Shown in pieces: positions 1 through 11,724 of a stretch of 64,000 nt of DNA. The position numbers and the translations under genes were made by a program. This stretch comes from Gnetum montanum (taxonomy: Eukaryota; Streptophyta; Gnetopsida; Gnetales; Gnetaceae): the NCBI GenBank assembly GCA_015680685.1, contig MNCI01023340.1, positions 216,715 to 280,714 on the forward strand. Reading direction: 5' to 3'. The notes under the pieces are model-generated. The model saw only the letters and a list, made by a program, of their open reading frames with translations. It did not search any database and was not told the DNA's origin. The first letter of the stretch is position 1. Every line of letters starts with the position of its first letter.

Positions 1-2110
1 AGAAAAACCTCCAAGTAGGGTTTCTTTGCATCCATAGGTAGAAGAAAAACTAGGATCATTATCTACAAAATATAGACCTTGAAAAATAGAAAAATGGTTA
101 AAAATTAAATCATCTTTAGGCTCAGACTCCATTGTAGTTGAATATGGATCTTCTCCTTGAAAGAAGTTCTGCAACTCTTCAAATTCTTCAGCTGTCAAAT
201 CTTGCATCCATGCATCTTCATCTAAATATTCACCCACCTTCATCATTAATCCTAAACCTTCTTCTAAACTCTTATCCTCATCTAATAGCAAATGAACTTG
301 ATAGATTTGTTCTTGTTCATCTTCTATTTCTGATTCTTCAATAGGTTCCCATTCCTCTAAATAATGCTCAAAGAAACTTTTAATCTTCAAACTACTTGTC
401 TTTCTGGGACACTCATGTGCATAATGACCATATTCTTTATAGTTATAACAAAAAAATTTCTTCTGATCCAATGGTTATTTTCTTCTTTTGACTAACACCT
501 TTGTCCCTTTTTTCAATGGTCTTGATTTACCTCTAGACCATCTTTTCTTTGTCCATCTAACTTTTTCCAATTTTCTTCCTCCATTTTTTCTATGATATCT
601 ACTAGGCTTTCTAGGTGGAGGTCCAAACACATCAATCCCATCTAAATTAGTACACACTTCTACAAATGGTAGCAACTTACTTAATGAAATCTGGTAACAA
701 GCAAACTATAACTCTTTCCTAGCCATGTGAACAATGTCTGTGAAATAGGTCAAAGATAAATCTACATTATTTTCAATTACTTTGTACAACACCATATTTC
801 CTAACTTGGCAGGCAATTCTCCTAAATACAAATATGCTATCAATGGATCACAATGCAATGCTAATCTATAGACTTCTTGTGCATACTCAACACTAAACTA
901 TTCAAAGTATGCTAAATTATGCAACTTTATTTGATTTAACATGAGCCTATCTTTTAGACAGAGATTAACAGAAAGATCAATAGTAAATTCTATAACAAGA
1001 GAGACAAACATACCTTGTAATCTGCTTTGTAAAATTTGTTCTTGTTTCTCTTGCATCAAGCTCTCCCACCAATGGCGAATCTTTCTAGCTACTCTCGTGA
1101 ATCCTCCAATAATGATTGTTCGCTCATCCAACTAGAGAACATGCATGGCTATTCTTAGCTGATCAATCCATAATATGATTGCATGCAATACTTCCTTCGG
1201 TGAGAGGAAATCAATATTAATAATTGAAACTATTGCAACAGGCCATTGTTGAAAGGCAAATGAATGTTGGTGGTTGAGTGTATTGTCTCTATGGACGGAT
1301 GGATCTTTGAGCCATCATCAAACATGTCTAACATCTTAACTCATCCTCATCATCAAGATCAAGATCACAATCTTTCTTTGAACGTAGAATTTTTGGTTCA
1401 TGGTTTGGTGGAGTAGTAGTAGTTGCAGCTATTGCTAATTTTGGTGATATAGGCTTCTTGAGTTTCTTTTCTCCCTTAAGCTTTTGAATCTTTACTGCAA
1501 GGTCCTTTATGGGATCTTTAACTTCAAACATAGAGATTTGTTTGTCCTCCATAGGCTTTGGCATCTTCATTTGATTCTCAAGAGTATACACCTCCTTTAG
1601 CTTTTATGCACGTTTCTTCTGATATTTTTCTTTATCTTCATTTCTCTTGCACACAACCTCATAATAGGCTTGCATGTGATCAGCAATCTCATGCACCCTT
1701 GTTTGAATATCTCCAACTATTTCTTCTAAATTTGTAATTGTCCCTTCTAGTAGATTCCAATTCCTTTGAAAATAAGACATCCAATGGACAAAATAATTCA
1801 ATTGCCAAATCTCCTCTTTCTACTGTTGTGCTAAATCTATTGAATGTTTTAGTAGAAAGCTACAATCTGCCCAAGTCTTTGGCATTTCACCTTTTGAGGA
1901 AATTGTATGATAAAATGCCTTTAGAGGCCATTTACCACCTAAGATCAATCTTATACTAGTTACTATTTTAGGATTTTGCATCATAAACAGTGTACCTCTT
2001 GTATCAAAATTTGCCAATGACCCTTGTTGGATTTGATCTTGATCTTGCAACGATTCATCTTTCTCCTTAGGTTTCATAGTTGGCAATATTGGAGGTAGGG
2101 CTTCCAATGT
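1..2110 (-). pseudogene. Endogenous pararetrovirus coat-protein region (copy 1), degenerate
   Basis: On the minus strand this reads as the coat-protein part of a Caulimoviridae polyprotein. From N to C terminus I see a Lys/Pro-rich and acidic N-terminal part (about 1330-2107), a core around 900-1130 containing the RKIRHWWESL-type motif seen in caulimovirid capsid proteins, a strongly basic Arg/Lys segment (475-675), a CCHC zinc knuckle (about 402-450) and a Glu/Asp-rich tail (about 140-390). Stops and frameshifts separate the blocks. In the knuckle the second cysteine codon is TAT (Tyr), so the zinc site is broken. The tail runs off the left edge. The family assignment rests on motif order plus the tRNA-Met primer site at 3688-3699. 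The exact genus (petuvirus, florendovirus or gymnosperm-type) cannot be told by eye. Confidence 0.72.
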
Positions 2111-2199
2111 GATGATGGTAGATCTTCCAAATTGCTAGACTAGATATTTGCTCCATTTATGCTTGGACTTTAGATAGGGTTGAAATTCTTGGTCTTTCA

Positions 2200-3440
2200 A
2201 ATATGACTATATTTGAGGAAATCCTTGCAAGTATCAGAAAAATTTAATACTTTTGCCACATGCCATCAAATGTTTACTTCCCATCAAAAACTTGACTCCC
2301 CATTTGAGCTTATGATTCATCAAGATTGTGTTGGAAAGTTGGAATGTACCTTGAGCAACAATTTCCATGTACACCAAACTAGGAAATAATTGTACTCCAT
2401 GAATCTCAATGCACAATAAAAAGGCAAAGGAAATATATTCATTGACCAATGTCAACTGGAAGTTGGGCTGCAATAAACATAGTGCATCAGCAAAAAAAAT
2501 ACCTCAAAACTAACAAATCTTTGCCAATTCACAAGCTTCGTCTGGACCACTTTGTAAACTAGAACCAATAATTTTACTATCTAATAGTGTAATAAAAAAT
2601 TAAATACCAATATTATAATTGAACTTTGGGCTCACTATAATATCAATCTAACCAATATGAACATAGTGGTATCCTTGGGATTTTCACTTGCTCACTTCAT
2701 CTTTAGTAAAGAAACGTAGAAAGACTAGATGTATGCCATGGCCCTTGATGTCTAACAAGGCTTCAAACTACTTGATATACATGGACATTCTTTCAAGAAA
2801 GACATTTGAGAAATTGTAAATAGCATCTTTAGCTACTTCAAGAAACTTGAGCTTACCATCATTTGCCACAAATAATATTTTCTTCAAAAAGGCTTCATTG
2901 ATTGGCAAAATGGACTTCTAATCCTCCAACAATTCATGCTCCTTCGAAGGTAAATCTATTCTTTTTCCATGCATCATGAAGGCTTGATGACACATCATGA
3001 ATACTCTATGGGTTTTTGGATCATATTCCATATTATTTGGGTCATCTTGAACTTCTAGCTTATTACAATCTCCATAAGCAGCCAAACATGTCAAAGATGT
3101 CTTCTAAAAGCTCACTCCTCTTCAGCGTTCTATAAGGAAACTTTGTTAGCTTCTATAATTATGGTGGAATATTCATCATACATGATCTTCTATCTAGCTT
3201 GAATTTCTTCTAATAATAGTTGATCTTCATCTTCAAAAGGATTTTCATCTTCATCCTCATACAAAGTAAAAATAAGCAAAAGTGGATAGATATACATCTC
3301 TCCATACCTATCATACAAGGAAACTTGAATCGAACTCCACATCAATAGCAGATGTAGATCTAGAATGACTTGATCCTCATTTTCATCTACTACTTCCTTT
3401 ACTCTGAATCCTTCAACAATCTCAAAGATAACTGGCATAG
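2200..3440 (-). pseudogene. Probable movement-protein region of the same endogenous pararetrovirus
   Basis: This stretch lies between the primer site (3688-3699) and the coat-protein blocks, where petuvirus-like genomes carry the cell-to-cell movement protein. Open stretches at 2234-2473 and 3190-3438 read on the minus strand. The first includes an EIVAQGTFQLSN-like segment that could belong to the 30K movement superfamily. The second is acidic, with a DEDENPFEDEDQ stretch. Many stops occur in between. Identification is mostly by position; I do not see a diagnostic catalytic motif. Confidence 0.45.
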
Positions 3441-3687
3441 AAGACTTTTGTTCGTCTTTCTAACTGACTTGAACTTCTTCAAAAATTGACTAACTAACCG
3501 ACTGAGCTTCTTCATCATATATTGGAAAACCTTCAAATCACAAACTATAATATAACTTAGATCTTCTACGTATAACTTGGGTAACCTAAAATTCACTAGG
3601 ATGACAAAAAAATGAATGTTCAACCTTTTCCCAATCAAGATTTCCTGACCAACAACAACAACAAACTCTATGTTTTCCCATTCCCAA
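3441..3687 (-). other. Pararetroviral leader / start of polyprotein, undefined
   Basis: The region between the primer site and the movement-protein blocks has a minus-strand open stretch (3399-3638) rich in Lys and hydrophobic residues. It could be the polyprotein N terminus or leader. No recognised motif is present. Confidence 0.3.
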
Positions 3688-3699
3688 GCTCTAATACCA
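3688..3699 (-). promoter_or_regulatory. tRNA-Met primer binding site of the pararetrovirus
   Basis: The minus strand reads TGGTATTAGAGC, 11 of 12 matches to TGGTATCAGAGC, the complement of the 3' end of initiator tRNA-Met. Caulimovirids and many copia elements prime minus-strand DNA synthesis from this site. Here it stands upstream of the movement- and coat-protein blocks, the order expected in a caulimovirid circle. Confidence 0.65.
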
Positions 3700-4084
3700 T
3701 TTGAGGGGTGAGGTTCTTAAACCTCAAGGTTTGCAAGGGCTTGCTCCAAATCATCATGAAACTACCTAGGCAAACTAAAAACCATGATAGTAATGTGACG
3801 AGAAAGACAATGAATATGCTCAATGGAAGCAAAACTACACTTGGCTTGCTACCTCGCATAGCACTCTTACACGACTCAACCCATAAGAACTCTTTCTCTC
3901 ACGAGGCAACAAGAGAGTGTATCCTAAGTGTTGAGTCCTAAGAGGTTGAGTTTGAGTTCTACAAGTGTGTTGTAGTGTTTTTCAGCAAAGTTTGTAAGTG
4001 CCATGGTTGTGCTAAGCCCATTATTATAAGGTTCTTGAAGCTTTGGTATGTTTGATTGAAGTAATACAAAGTTTGCTTGGAAGG
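3700..4084. other. Non-coding stretch upstream of the pararetroviral primer site
   Basis: No coding signal is visible. In a caulimovirid this would be the intergenic promoter and leader region, since it lies upstream of the primer site on the minus strand. It joins directly to a plus-strand RT scrap, so the viral sequence was rearranged. Confidence 0.3.
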
Positions 4085-4440
4085 TTATCCTTTGTTCTCA
4101 GTACTCCTCTGTCCAAAGACTCGAAGAAGTTTCAAGCTGCACAAAGAGAAATTGAGTTTCTGGGAGTAACACTGAAGGATGGAAAGATTCACATGTAACC
4201 ACATGTGCTTCAAAAGATAGCTCTATTTCCAAATAGGTTAGAATCGAAGGATCATTGTCTCAGATTTTGGGATGTTTAAATTATGTTTCAAGGCATATTG
4301 AAAAAATTTTAGACAAAACAATAGAGATCAAGGATGCGAAGGCTACCAAACAAGTTCACACATTAAAATGAGAATGTGAAAGGGAGCCATGTCTTCTGCA
4401 ACATCTCAACCTCATGGAAGTGCTTGATAACATTCTACTG
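4085..4440 (+). pseudogene. Reverse transcriptase fragment, caulimovirid-like, inverted relative to the coat-protein block
   Basis: The plus strand encodes a short piece of RT thumb/connection: an IEFLGVTLKDGKIHM-like segment followed, past an in-frame stop, by PHVLQKIALFPN and then an RFLGCLNYV-like block after a frameshift. This EFLG...GKI...PH...K...FP pattern, followed by FLG.LNY, is characteristic of caulimovirid (and some Ty3) RTs. The fragment lies on the opposite strand to the coat and movement blocks, so the two cannot be a collinear insertion. It was either inverted or inserted separately. Confidence 0.6.
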
Positions 4441-4933
4441 ATTTACCAACCCCTTTTTTCAAACCAATTCACTCATAATTTCATGAACGAGCTTTTGCAA
4501 AGTAATGGATGAGAAGTGCAATTATGTACAACCTTCTAATGCATCAATCTTTACCAGGAGACTACATGGTACACTAATGAATGCTTGGTCCTACGACCGT
4601 AGCCACCATAAGATGAAGCCACATCCTCAACGTTACTAGCAAGCATGTTAGAAGAGATATTCAAATTGATAAAAGCCTGCAATGATTGTTCCTGTGCTTG
4701 TGGCAAGATATGTGCTATCCACAAAGCCATTGTTAAAGCATTATGAAATACTACATGGATCACCTATTATCGATGAATTCTTGATACTTCTACCACTTGG
4801 CCATGCCATTGATTGCTAGCTTTAGAGGAATGATGATAATGCTCATCATGGTAGGCATTTTCTTAATTTGATGTTGCTAGTGCTAGGGAAGCTAAAATTT
4901 TTGGGAAAAGCTAGCTCTCTGTGTCTCCATTGA
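4441..4933. other. Unassigned sequence left of TE1
   Basis: Reading through the TE1 insertion, this is contiguous with the pararetroviral sequence at 12530. A minus-strand stretch (4551-4763) is open but has no recognised motif. Confidence 0.3.
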
Positions 4934-4938
4934 GACTG
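4934..4938. repeat. TE1 target-site duplication, left (ACTGG)
   Basis: Identical to 12525-12529 and directly adjacent to the LTR tip; a 5-bp duplication is standard for Ty3 integrases. Confidence 0.9.
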
Positions 4939-5739
4939 GTGATGAGTGGCGAGGTACCCCTACACTCAACTATACAACTACGAGTGTTACATGCATGATC
5001 CAATCAAACTCTGCAGACAGACTAGTTGTGGCACCTAGATATTTATCGTTAGGTCGCAGTTCGCTATCTTCCCACCTGGACTAGTGTTAACTTTGTCACG
5101 TATGGTTTAGTCCAGAGTGAGGTGTATTATGTGTTTCTAGGCTAATGCTACTCCTGAAGATAATGGGAAATAATATTAACTAATCTAGGAGAGAGAGGAT
5201 GAGAGAATCTAAATTAGCCTAAGTGTGATGAGCATCTATTCCTTGATTATCCATACACATCTTGGACTTCGTACATGACTACTACTAGGATTACTAAGCT
5301 CAGATCCTAGGTATGTTACTGAGTTACCAAGTAGTTACACTTAAATGCTCGTAATCAAGTCGTACTCATTCCACGTTTAATAGGAGTTTAAGGGTGAGAG
5401 AGATTAACTAGGAAAGTAGTAAATAACAATTAAATAAATAATTAAACTAAGTGAATGCTATAATGATGAAGTAATCTTGATCTTTATTTCCGGTCATGTG
5501 CGTGTCCAAGTACATCACACTTGAATAAGGATGCCATACAATTACAATCACCACACTGCGGGCATACACTGAGAGGAAAAGGGTTAAGAGAAATTAAACA
5601 CTTAAACTAAGAACTACTTACTTATTACTAACTGATCTATCTACCTCTTATTTATAGATGAGGAAATAGGCTGAGATATCGCATACGCGATATCATGACT
5701 GGGCTACGATATTGCAGTTGACCAAAATACAACTCATCA
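4939..5739 (-). repeat. TE1 3' LTR (801 bp)
   Basis: Starts TGATGAGT and ends ACTCATCA (8-bp perfect inverted tips). On the minus strand it has a TATA box at 5649-5656 (TATAAATA), preceded by the palindromic U3 block GATATCGCATACGCGATATC at 5675-5694. Same family as 11744-12524, 40269-41068 and 63017-63774. Confidence 0.9.
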
Positions 5740-5752
5740 TACCCCCATGACT
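5740..5752 (-). promoter_or_regulatory. TE1 polypurine tract
   Basis: The minus strand reads CATGGGGGTA immediately before the 3' LTR. TE2 has the near-identical TGTGGGGGTA in the same place. Confidence 0.7.
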
Positions 5753-5869
5753 GAATAAAAACTCGTCCTTGAGTTACAGTGATTACACAGTGGATAGGTA
5801 TGGGATTATTGAACGGTGAAAATGGATTTATGCCGTAGTATGGAATGAAAAAAAAATTAAGACACAATA

Positions 5870-7922
5870 CAAAGAATGTGCTACAACTACAAGATTGGTG
5901 GAACTCATGTAGTTCCTGGTGGCAGTGGCTCCTCCATTGGTGCTTTCCCTTTGTCTTGTGCTCCAGTTCTTTAGCTTTGATGGCGTTGAAGTATGACATG
6001 GAGTTTCTCCTCTTCAGTCCAGGAATCTTGTGCCGTCCATGCTAATCTTTCGATGTTTGATGGAGTCGGCACTTCCCATGGGAAGGGTAGTTGTGAAAAC
6101 ATTTGATTTTCCTTGACATACCAGGCCGCAAATACCCATCGTTCCTCCTTGTATGCTTTGGCTTTGTCTTTGTATTCTTAGAAATCTGCAAGCCATCGAG
6201 CCAAATCTACTGCGACACCTTTTTGGCCTTGGTGGCTTGCCTTTACCACCCCAAGTTTAGAATTTGCAATCTCCAGTTGTTGCAATACCTTCTTGCGTTC
6301 TGCAAATTCTGTTTTATATTTTATGTAGGTGGTAGCTACCTATTTCTTGAGCTCAGTTCTTGGGCACCCTACTATTAACATGGCAAGATTGGCATACTGC
6401 AAGTTTGCCAACTCCATGTATTCTATAAGATCTTGGATCTGCAGGTCCCAGTTCTTCACTTCCACCTAGTGGGCAAAGGCATATCTGTCCAATATGGCCT
6501 GCCAGTTAGTTTGTTGGGCACTCATAGCATTGATGTGGACCTTGGCCATATGGATCTCCTTCTCAAGGATCTTTTTGTACATCCCCACTTGGCCTCAGAA
6601 GTTCTCCTTTAGCTTTTCATGTCGTTTAGCCTCATTTTGCCACGCACTTATCTTGATAGCTGACTTTTGGCAAATGGTGGGTACCTCCTCCATTGAGAGG
6701 GTTTGATTCTCCCTAGCTAAACGGTGCGGTCCAAAGAAATCATTGGCTATACAGCATCATCGATGATGCAAAAGATATTTACATCATCATGACTTCCCTA
6801 ACTAACCATCTTAGCGATGACCCTAAGATGGCTCATCGATGGTCTGTAGTCTTATGGCGGTGGTGGTTGACCTTGGCTCATGCTAGGCCCTACTTCCTGT
6901 TGTTGCCTGGGTCCTGTACATGGAAATTCGTTGGGTCCTGCAAGTTGAGTTGCAGTTGGTTCAGCCATTTGTTCTTCTTCTTGTTCTGGTCCCAGCGTCT
7001 CGCCAGAGATTTTCCTTGCAGCTGGAGACTTTAACAATTCAGCATATGAAGCATGTTGGGCTTTTTAGAGGACATCATTAGTGTATCCTCTGATACCAGC
7101 ACATTGGCACAACCTCCTGATAAGGTAAGGGAAGGACAACGCCATCTTCCCTATCTTCCGTTCCTTGAACTGCCTCAGGATCTCCGTATAGTATAGATGA
7201 GGAAGGTTAGCATCAACCTTTCCCATCAGCACTATACATCCTCTTGCCACATACGTTGAGATTCTTTTTAAGCCCTTCGTGGGGAAGAGGTGATACGTTC
7301 CAATCTTAAAATAAATCCTCTCTTCCTTTGTCAACTCTCCAAATGTCTTCTCCCTACCATATGCCCTTTCCAACCAAACTCGTTGCACATCGGGGTCTAA
7401 ACAGGTAGACAAATAAGCAACCTTGGGCCTTATATTCGGAAGGTTTAATACTTCTGAGATGGCCTACATAGAGAAATCAACTATCACACCACAAATGTTG
7501 ACAATGGTACCTTGTTTTCTGTTGTGCAAGAGTTGGTACATTTCCCCTAGGTACCAGGCACCGCTTTCAGAGAGGATAGGACATAAGGGAGATCCTTTGA
7601 GATGATCCCTAATAGCCTCAGGAGTGAACTTTGCAAAAGATTTAAATTTTAATTCCACAATAATCGCAGCGAAGGGGGACCTTTCGTGGATAGCCTGAAC
7701 ACAATCTTGGGGCAACGTGAGATGTTGTCTCTATCCAGGCGCTATAATAGCTCCTCCTTCTACCTGCCCGGACTATACAGTAGCAAGGTCTTCTTGGTGA
7801 ATGTTGAATGATTGTTCCTCCTATTCTATATGTTGTCTGGTAGGATCTTGTCTTCCTCCTCTCCGAGGTCGTTTACTTCCACCTTGAGCAAGACCTTCCT
7901 GTTTTCCACGTTTTGGGGCCAT
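5870..7922 (-). pseudogene. TE1 ORFX: accessory protein resembling the 'putative plant transposon protein' domain
   Basis: The start at 7922 reads MAPKRGKQEGLAQGGSKRPR, a basic N terminus. Open blocks at 7715-7464, 7412-7065 and 7037-6852 are in the same frame as this start, separated by only a few stops, so this was one reading frame. A conserved core (about 7412-7065) includes IYFKIGTYHLFPTKG and FPYLIRRLCQCAGI. The next part is Pro/Gln/Glu-rich, and after frame changes a long charged, coiled-coil-like C terminus follows (about 6720-5880). TE2 encodes the same core at 31385-31660. It occupies the post-pol, env-like position of Athila elements. The likeness to the domain common in plant gypsy elements is from memory; its function is unknown. 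Confidence 0.65.
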
Positions 7923-7932
7923 CTACAATCAC
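7923..7932 (-). promoter_or_regulatory. Possible splice acceptor at the ORFX start (TE1)
   Basis: The minus strand reads TGTGATTGTAG directly before the ATG. TE2 has TGTGATTATAG in the same place, so the AG/ATG junction is conserved. No donor was identified. Confidence 0.4.
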
Positions 7933-8398
7933 ACAGGGCCAAGCGTTAATAAGGTTGTTTCTGAAGTTAATTTATAACTTACTGCTTTCCTTAACTAATT
8001 CAATTTTATTCTATCTCTGTGTGATGTTTCCCGAATGATTGTAATAGTGAGTCCTGTTACTTAGGTGGTTTTCCAATTTTTGTTTCCTGATACTCCTAGG
8101 GATGAAATGGTTTTCAGCATAATTATCCTTATTATTATAATTAATTACCCTTAATGATGTCCTTTGGGCGATGAAAAATTCCAAAAAAGTTATGCGCTAT
8201 TTAGCGTATGTCCCTCCCCCATGACTAAGTTGAACACTCCAGGTTCAAGTAGGTTTAGACAGAATTAAAATTGGAGTACCAGCAAGCAAGATATGGATAT
8301 GAAAGCAAGGGTCACCCAATTGCAATTCATAGAGAAAAAATTTGAAAACTCCCCCGCGTGAAGTGTCAAAATGAGGTTAAGTGTTGCAGGGGGACATC

Positions 8399-8465
8399 CC
8401 TTTTTATAGCTGGATGGGACGCAATATCCTGTACAATACATCGTGTACGCGATATCGTGGCCCTA
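8399..8465 (-). promoter_or_regulatory. Internal U3-like promoter upstream of ORFX in TE1
   Basis: On the minus strand, GCGATATC-type palindromic words (8415-8458) like those in the LTR U3 are followed by a good TATA box, CTATAAAAAG, at 8400-8409. It lies about 480 bp upstream of the ORFX start. The leader between them shows no long ORF. Confidence 0.5.
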
Positions 8466-8469
8466 GTGA

Positions 8470-9855
8470 TGTTTAGGCTTGAGGGAAAATACCAAATTTT
8501 TAAGGTTTTTCTGGAATTAAAAGTGAAAATCAAGGACATGTGGCACATGTTAAAAGATTCTTGGGTAAATTAATTTGTTTCAAAGGCACAAATAATTATG
8601 TATGGTGTAATTGATCAATAAAACCTCAGGTGGTAGAGAAAAAGGCTATGTGATGGTTCATAGGAACGTTGAATCGGAGGGATAGTAATAAGGGAAAGAA
8701 AATCATTGGCAATATGCTAAGGGTAATAAATGGTGTGCAGAAGATGGGTCATGAGTGCAAATTACAAAAGATTATGCAAGTGGATTCTCCCCAAAGCAGG
8801 TTCCAACCTTTAATTCCCTTGCATCACCACACTTAAAAGTGTCCGTGGGCACTAAAAGGGTTAAGCGTAATCTGCACTAATTCCACAAAACACACACATG
8901 TAAATATCACCGGAATGAGGTAAGAATTCTATGCTATACAAGACGCTAGTAACAATTACATGAACAATGACATGAGATAAGGTATAGAAGGGATTGTAGA
9001 GATTGGGACATGAGGTAACCAACCCAGGGCATGGTGAATCCTACGTGTAAAGCATGATTAAGGTGTCATTAACCCATCATTCCAAGATTAGGACCAAGTT
9101 TGTTCCTCTGATCAGTGACACCACATTATTTCATCCCATGATGAACAACTATGAGAGTACCAAAACAACAAGGTGTACGATCACTTGGCATTTTTTTCAA
9201 GGGAGGAGCGATTTTTTGCTTTGTGGCACTTTGTTTTTCTGCTTTTCTTTTCTTTTTCTTTTCTTCTATTTTTTTTTTGAATACTAAATCCAAAGAAGCC
9301 ACCAACCTTCAGGAATGGGTGCATGTATTTCCAATGGGACCCCTTAGAATAGCATTGGATTTTTGAGTACACTTTTGATTACTCTTACTCCCATTTTCAT
9401 TAAATCTACAAGGATCTTAGTACAACCACATTGCATAATAACTCTCACAAACGTCACCAAAGAAAATCCGCAATCCCCTTGATGTCACACCCTAATCATT
9501 CCCTCTTGGTCCATCCTTCTTCATTCTAGGTACAATGAACACAAAATTAATTTTAAGTTTTAAGAATGTCAAGAATATCATTGTACCCTTGAACAGAACC
9601 TCTTATTTGTAGAGTGGATGAGTGGGTGTAATGGGCTCACTATCCAAATAATTGATCACTTGAGACTTGATAACATAGAACACACCTCAACCAATGAGCC
9701 ACATGAGTGTTTTATTCGTCTATGAGATTACTTACAAAAGTGTAAAAAGATAAAAAGATAAAAAAGACAAAATGATAAAACAAGAAATTGAAAACTTGAA
9801 AAATTGGAAAACAAAAAGTTGTAAAATTAAAGAAAATGAAAAATAGTTATTAATC
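8470..9855. other. TE1 spacer between gag and ORFX
   Basis: This is where pol would be expected. I see no RT, RNase H or integrase motif on either strand. It holds pyrimidine-rich stretches (9215-9280) and, at 9735-9850, an A/AAG-rich low-complexity tract. Confidence 0.6.
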
Positions 9856-9859
9856 CTAC

Positions 9860-11602
9860 TTGTTATTGGAATGGGAGGTATCCCCCATAACTAAACAGTT
9901 GAGCATGGCACCGATTAATAAATGAAAGATAAGGATCCTTGCATGTTGAAAATGTTGAAACTTGGTCATACTTACCCCATCATGGTTCACACACTTGGTT
10001 ATCGTAAGCATAGTGGGGCAATTTATAAGATGTGGTTCTTGGGTAAAGAGTTGACCCACTATGATATTTGGGACCGTTAAATGGTATGCAAGGATCGGGA
10101 TGTTTCCTTCCATGACTATGTTCATTGGGCCGTATAGTTGTTGGAGTGTTAATTGGTGGCCCTGATGAAGTGACATGATGCATGCGGTTTGAAGATAAAG
10201 TTGCACCACAGTGTTGGACTTGTACTAAGTTGAAGGATGCAGTGGCCTTGGAATTATGTTATCCCTTCCTACGAACATGTTTAAAGAAGGGACGCTTTTG
10301 ATGTTTAGGAGGCCTCTCACTGTTGTTAATAGTCATAGCACAAGTGACGTTTGTGGGTTGTTACTGTGGTACAAACACCTTAGGAACAATTGGTGGTGAT
10401 GTAGAAGGAGGGAAAGGATGAGAATGTTGAAAATTAGGAGAATTATGAGGTGCATAGGGTGGTGATTGTGTTGAAGACATGGGCTGATATTATTGAGAAG
10501 AATGGTAGTGCGGTGAGATAGAGTATGTTGACCCAATTGGGAAAACAAGATATTGAACTAGATAAGCATTTGGATTTAGGTGATATGAAGGGTGTCTTCA
10601 ATTTAGGGGTGGTTTCCCCCATGACTGGGATTGTTGCCACTATGATCAAACATAGTATCTCTATATGAACTCTAGGTGTAACGTGTTTCTCCAATGCTCA
10701 TATAAACGTAACAAGATTGGGAATTTGCTCTTGGGGTGATCGTACAGGCATATCTTGCATTCATACGTATCATTGGCATTTGAGCTCTTATTTTCTTCAT
10801 TCATTCTTTTCGAATGTCTAATGATATTTTGTCTTGCTTCACGAGTTTTCAAAACTCTATCTCCAATAATATCAATAACTTCTCCACACTTTTTATGTGT
10901 CCATTCCAACATCTTATTCATCTTTTCCTCGACTTCCTCTAACGATTGTTGTACTGGAAAAGATGGTTCTTCCTCCTTGAGATAGGTTGATTTCTCCTTT
11001 TTGTGATTATGGACCTTTGTTAAGTTGATATTTTGGTCCCATTGATTTTTTTCAACACTCTCCCATCTAGCCATTTCTCCTTCCTCTTTTTCTACCTGCT
11101 TAATAAGCTCTTGGACTTGATGGGTTCGCAGTCTGTATAGTTTCCCTTGGGGATACACCCCTAGGGTCTCTCTTATTTCATTATGTAGCCCATCAATGAT
11201 ATGGTACATTAACCTTTCCTCGGAGAACCCATGGCCTAGACAGCTATTTAATAGTGCATAATATCTTTCTAAGGCCATGTCCAAGGATTCATGTTNNNNN
11301 NNNNNNNAAAATTTTGGAAAGTTATTTAAATCGAGCCTGGGTAGGTGGCTCTCTTTACGATGCCTACAGGAGATTCGAATAGACTCTTGTATTTTCGTTA
11401 GGCTTGTAGTGGCTAGTAGGGGTTCATCATCATCTAGTAAGTTATGCTTTCATGTGTTGGGATGATGTTTCTTTTGTTCATGTTTATAACAAACCCCTAC
11501 CTCGGGTTGCGTACTCCAATCTTCATTGTCATATAGTTCATTGGTTCTCCAATGAACTTCCTCACTAGATGTGGCATTATCATAGTCTTGTAGGAGAGGC
11601 AT
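9860..11602 (-). pseudogene. gag: TE1 gag-like polyprotein (broken)
   Basis: The start is at 11602 (MPLLQDYDNATSSEE), 142 bp inside the 5' LTR. A 12-N gap at 11296-11307 interrupts the N-terminal third. The block 11284-10661 is open for about 207 codons and contains a capsid-like segment (LERYYALLNSCLGHGFSEE, then an IDGLHNEIRETLG part), a Glu/Lys-rich helical region, and a CKICLYDHPKSKF stretch resembling a CCHC knuckle with the last Cys lost. The C-terminal part (about 10450-9860) is rich in Pro, His, Ser and Thr. Stops and shifts separate the blocks. Capsid formation for packaging element RNA is inferred from the family. Confidence 0.65.
11296..11307. other. Assembly gap (12 N) in TE1 gag
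   Basis: Run of N. Confidence 1.
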
Positions 11603-11724
11603 GGTTGTGAAGTTGTGTGTGAATTTATATGTGATTGTTTATAATTATTTCCGTCTAAAAGATATATCGTTAATTTCTGTATAGCGACCTTGTATGATAT
11701 AACTAATCTAGATAACTAGCACCT

